Assembly (NCBI GenBank): GCA_016218635.1 | Contig: JACRDJ010000141.1 | Coordinates: forward strand, 1-7,872 | Direction: 5' to 3' | Source: Candidatus Iainarchaeum sp. | GTDB taxonomy: Archaea; Iainarchaeota; Iainarchaeia; Iainarchaeales; JAFGBZ01 | DNA: 7,872 nucleotides | Part shown: positions 6,400 through 7,872 of the stretch, one piece after another | Layout: every line of letters begins with the position of its first letter | Position numbering within the stretch: position 1 is the stretch's first letter | Notes under the pieces: generated by a model | What the model was told of the DNA's origin: nothing | The model's input: the letters and a program-made list of their open reading frames with translations, nothing else | Databases searched by the model: none | Translations under genes and position numbers: made by a program

Positions 6400-6401
6400 G
6401 G
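6395..6401 (+). promoter_or_regulatory. Strong Shine-Dalgarno that favours a TTG start for metK
   Basis: AGGAGGG ends directly against the ATG at 6402, which is too close for normal pairing. It is 6-7 bases from the in-frame TTG at 6408, which is ideal. The protein from TTG would begin Met-Ala-Lys-Lys-Lys-Tyr-Leu-Phe, like many MetK proteins. The ATG could instead serve a leaderless mRNA. Confidence 0.55.
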
Positions 6402-7619
6402 ATGCATTTGGCGAAAAAGAAATACCTGTTTACTTCGGAATCCGTTACGGAGGGTCACCCGGACAAGATGTGCGATCAGATCAGTGACGCGGTCCTGGAT
6501 GCGCTTCTGAAGGATGATCCGTTAAGCCGTGCCGGTATTGAAACGGCCACCAAGACCGGGCTGATTCTGGTTTTTGGCGAAGTCACCACCAATACGTATG
6601 TGGACATTCAGGGCCTGGTGCGTAAGACCATCCGGGAAATCGGGTATGATCATCCGGAGTACGGGTTTGATGCGGATGCCTGTGCGGTTTTGATTGCGCT
6701 CTCCGAGCAGTCGCATGACATTGCCCAGGGCGTGGATGAAGGAAAGGGGCTCTTTAAGGAACAAGGTGCCGGAGACCAGGGCATGATGTTCGGGTATGCC
6801 TCGAATGAAACGCCGGAAATGCTTCCGTTACCCATCGTATTGGCTCACCGGATTACCCGCCGGATGGCGGAAGTCCGCAAAAAGGGAATCCTGAAATGGA
6901 TAAGGCCGGATGGAAAGAGTCAGGTGACCGTGGAATACCTGGAAGGAAAACCGGTGCGCGTGCACACGGTCGTGGTTTCCTCCCAGCATAGCCCGGACGT
7001 TTCGCATGAGCAGATTGAAAAAGACCTCCTTGAACAGGTGGTGCGCCCGGCGTGCGGTACATGGCTGGATGCACAGACCCGTTTTTTCATTAATCCCACC
7101 GGGCTCTTCGTGATCGGCGGACCCGTGGCGGATGCCGGCCTTACGGGACGCAAAATCATCGTGGATACCTACGGCGGTCACGGGTCGCATGGGGGCGGGG
7201 CTTTTTCCGGAAAAGACCCTTCCAAGGTGGACCGTTCGGCGGCCTACATGGGCCGCTACATTGCCAAAAACATCGTGGCCGCCGGACTGGCGGACAAATG
7301 CGAAATTCAGGTCGCCTACGCCATCGGAGTGGCGGAACCAGTCAGTGTGCTGGTGAACTGTTTTGGCACCAACCGCATTCCGGAGGAAAAACTGGAATTG
7401 CTGGTTCGGACTCATTTTCCCCTCAAGCCGGCTGAAATCATCCGCACGCTTAACCTGCGCCGCCCGATTTATCGTAAGACGGCCGCGTACGGTCACTTTG
7501 GGCGCGATGACCCGGACTTCACCTGGGAAAAAACCGACCGCGTGGAGGCCTTGCGCAAGGATGCAGGACCCCTGCAGGCGCCGCCGCATAAGGGAAGCGA
7601 GGTTCCATTGGATGCCTGA
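6402..7619 (+). CDS. metK: S-adenosylmethionine synthetase (methionine adenosyltransferase), bacterial/eukaryotic type
   Basis: It makes SAM from methionine and ATP, releasing phosphate and pyrophosphate, as a cytoplasmic homo-oligomer needing Mg and K ions. The product is 405 residues from ATG 6402 (403 from TTG 6408), against 384 in Escherichia coli. Both family signatures are present: GAGDQGMMFGYA (122-133) and GGGAFSGKD (264-272). Residues matching the E. coli active site are His19, Asp21 and Lys22 (GHPDK), Glu60, Lys172, Arg250-Lys251 (LTGRK), Lys271, Lys275 and Asp277, so the enzyme should be active. The loop before GAGDQG is short, and the tail after DAG at 387-389 is about 16 residues longer than usual. 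Most archaea use a very divergent MAT family; this is not that family, which suggests gene transfer or a lineage trait. It faces the HTH-CBS regulator gene and ends at a strong terminator. Confidence 0.97.
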   Translation: MHLAKKKYLFTSESVTEGHPDKMCDQISDAVLDALLKDDPLSRAGIETATKTGLILVFGEVTTNTYVDIQGLVRKTIREIGYDHPEYGFDADACAVLIALSEQSHDIAQGVDEGKGLFKEQGAGDQGMMFGYASNETPEMLPLPIVLAHRITRRMAEVRKKGILKWIRPDGKSQVTVEYLEGKPVRVHTVVVSSQHSPDVSHEQIEKDLLEQVVRPACGTWLDAQTRFFINPTGLFVIGGPVADAGLTGRKIIVDTYGGHGSHGGGAFSGKDPSKVDRSAAYMGRYIAKNIVAAGLADKCEIQVAYAIGVAEPVSVLVNCFGTNRIPEEKLELLVRTHFPLKPAEIIRTLNLRRPIYRKTAAYGHFGRDDPDFTWEKTDRVEALRKDAGPLQAPPHKGSEVPLDA

Positions 7620-7626
7620 ATTGGTT

Positions 7627-7670
7627 CCGGCGGATTTTTTCGCTAAATCCGCTGGCTTTTTCTTTTTTTT
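7627..7670 (+). terminator. Strong hairpin plus T-tract terminator after metK
   Basis: CCGGCGGATTT (7627-7637) pairs with AAATCCGCTGG (7645-7655) as an 11-bp stem with one G-T pair and a 7-base loop. A T-rich tract, five T then C then eight T (7657-7670), follows. It begins 8 bases after the metK stop. It looks like a bacterial intrinsic terminator, and the T-tract alone would also terminate an archaeal polymerase. Confidence 0.85.
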
Positions 7671-7687
7671 CATTTTATTATCAGCCA

Positions 7688-7872
7688 ATGCTTGAGGATT
7701 TCATTCAAAGCCAGGGACTTTCCGCTCGCCTGATTCCACTCCCAGGCGGAACCATTTCCCGCCTTCAACTGGCGGCCTTGGCCGGCGTGGAACCCGATTG
7801 CCTTTTTTACTCCGGCCTGGCCGAAGACCAAAAAAACCAGCTCTGGGTGTATCTGGTTCCCTTGGGAAAAAA
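7688..7872 (+). CDS. Unidentified protein, N-terminal 61 residues; possibly YbaK/aminoacyl-tRNA-deacylase-like
   Basis: An ATG at 7688 opens a frame that stays open to the window edge, giving 61 whole codons plus two bases. The sequence begins MLEDFIQSQGLSARLIPLPG and continues with AALAGVEPD (about 30-38) and VYLVPLGK (about 54-61). The order helix, strand, LGV-type helix, then a V-x-L-V-P strand is reminiscent of YbaK/ProX editing domains, which remove mischarged amino acids from tRNA. The conserved Lys-Thr-Leu of that family is not visible where expected, so this is only a suggestion. No Shine-Dalgarno is seen. TTTTATTA at 7673-7680 is too close to the ATG for a normal TATA box, so the promoter is unclear. 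Base composition resembles the neighbours. Confidence 0.6.
   Translation, partial: MLEDFIQSQGLSARLIPLPGGTISRLQLAALAGVEPDCLFYSGLAEDQKNQLWVYLVPLGK

Noticed and set aside
6341..6401. SAM riboswitch upstream of metK
   Set aside because: The gap is only 61 bases and the predicted leader is under 20 bases, far too short for any known SAM riboswitch; only a weak CTCCT/AGGAG pairing is present.
6828..7688. Minus-strand 286-codon open frame
   Set aside because: It is the antisense shadow of metK, and its N-terminal Lys run is the complement of the T-rich terminator tract.
1..7872. CRISPR array, tRNA, rRNA, insertion sequence or integration site
   Set aside because: I saw no regularly spaced direct repeats, cloverleaf with CCA-type end, rRNA motifs, transposase motifs or flanking inverted repeats with target duplications.

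Overview
This window looks like chromosomal DNA of an archaeon, possibly a DPANN-type lineage; the lineage is a guess. Most gene starts have an A/T-rich TATA-like box about 24-35 bases upstream, and several fit leaderless or very short leaders rather than a -35/-10 plus Shine-Dalgarno layout. The HTH-plus-paired-CBS regulator is a mainly archaeal architecture. The exported proteins are Ig-like, rich in N-glycosylation sequons, and the two complete ones are anchored by one C-terminal membrane helix. Against a simple archaeal picture, metK is the bacterial/eukaryotic-type S-adenosylmethionine synthetase and ends at a bacterial-looking hairpin plus T-tract.

Layout: (a) 1-1533, minus strand: two exported beta-sandwich proteins overlapping by ATGA. 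The downstream one runs off the left edge. (b) 1654-2202, minus: a six-helix membrane protein of unknown function. (c) 2253-3275, plus: a D-lactate-dehydrogenase-like NAD-dependent 2-hydroxyacid dehydrogenase, divergent from (b) across 50 bases with a palindromic TATA box at the centre. (d) 3388-5619, minus: a 743-residue cell-surface protein with a signal peptide, an Ig-like domain, two tandem cadherin-like repeats, three further beta domains and a C-terminal anchor. (e) 5729-6340, minus: an HTH-CBS-CBS regulator. (f) 6402-7619, plus: metK, divergent from (e) across 61 bases. (g) 7688 to the right edge, plus: the start of an unidentified gene. There is no gene-free stretch longer than about 110 bases.

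Two functional themes emerge. One is a set of three exported proteins sharing related Ig-like domains, probably part of the cell envelope. The other is the HTH-CBS regulator facing metK over shared promoter elements. CBS pairs bind adenosyl ligands, in at least one archaeal case SAM itself, so this is a reasonable candidate for a SAM-sensing circuit. The same regulator gene lies directly upstream of the large surface-protein gene, and the gap between them holds three perfect inverted repeats. I see no mobile element, CRISPR array, tRNA or rRNA.
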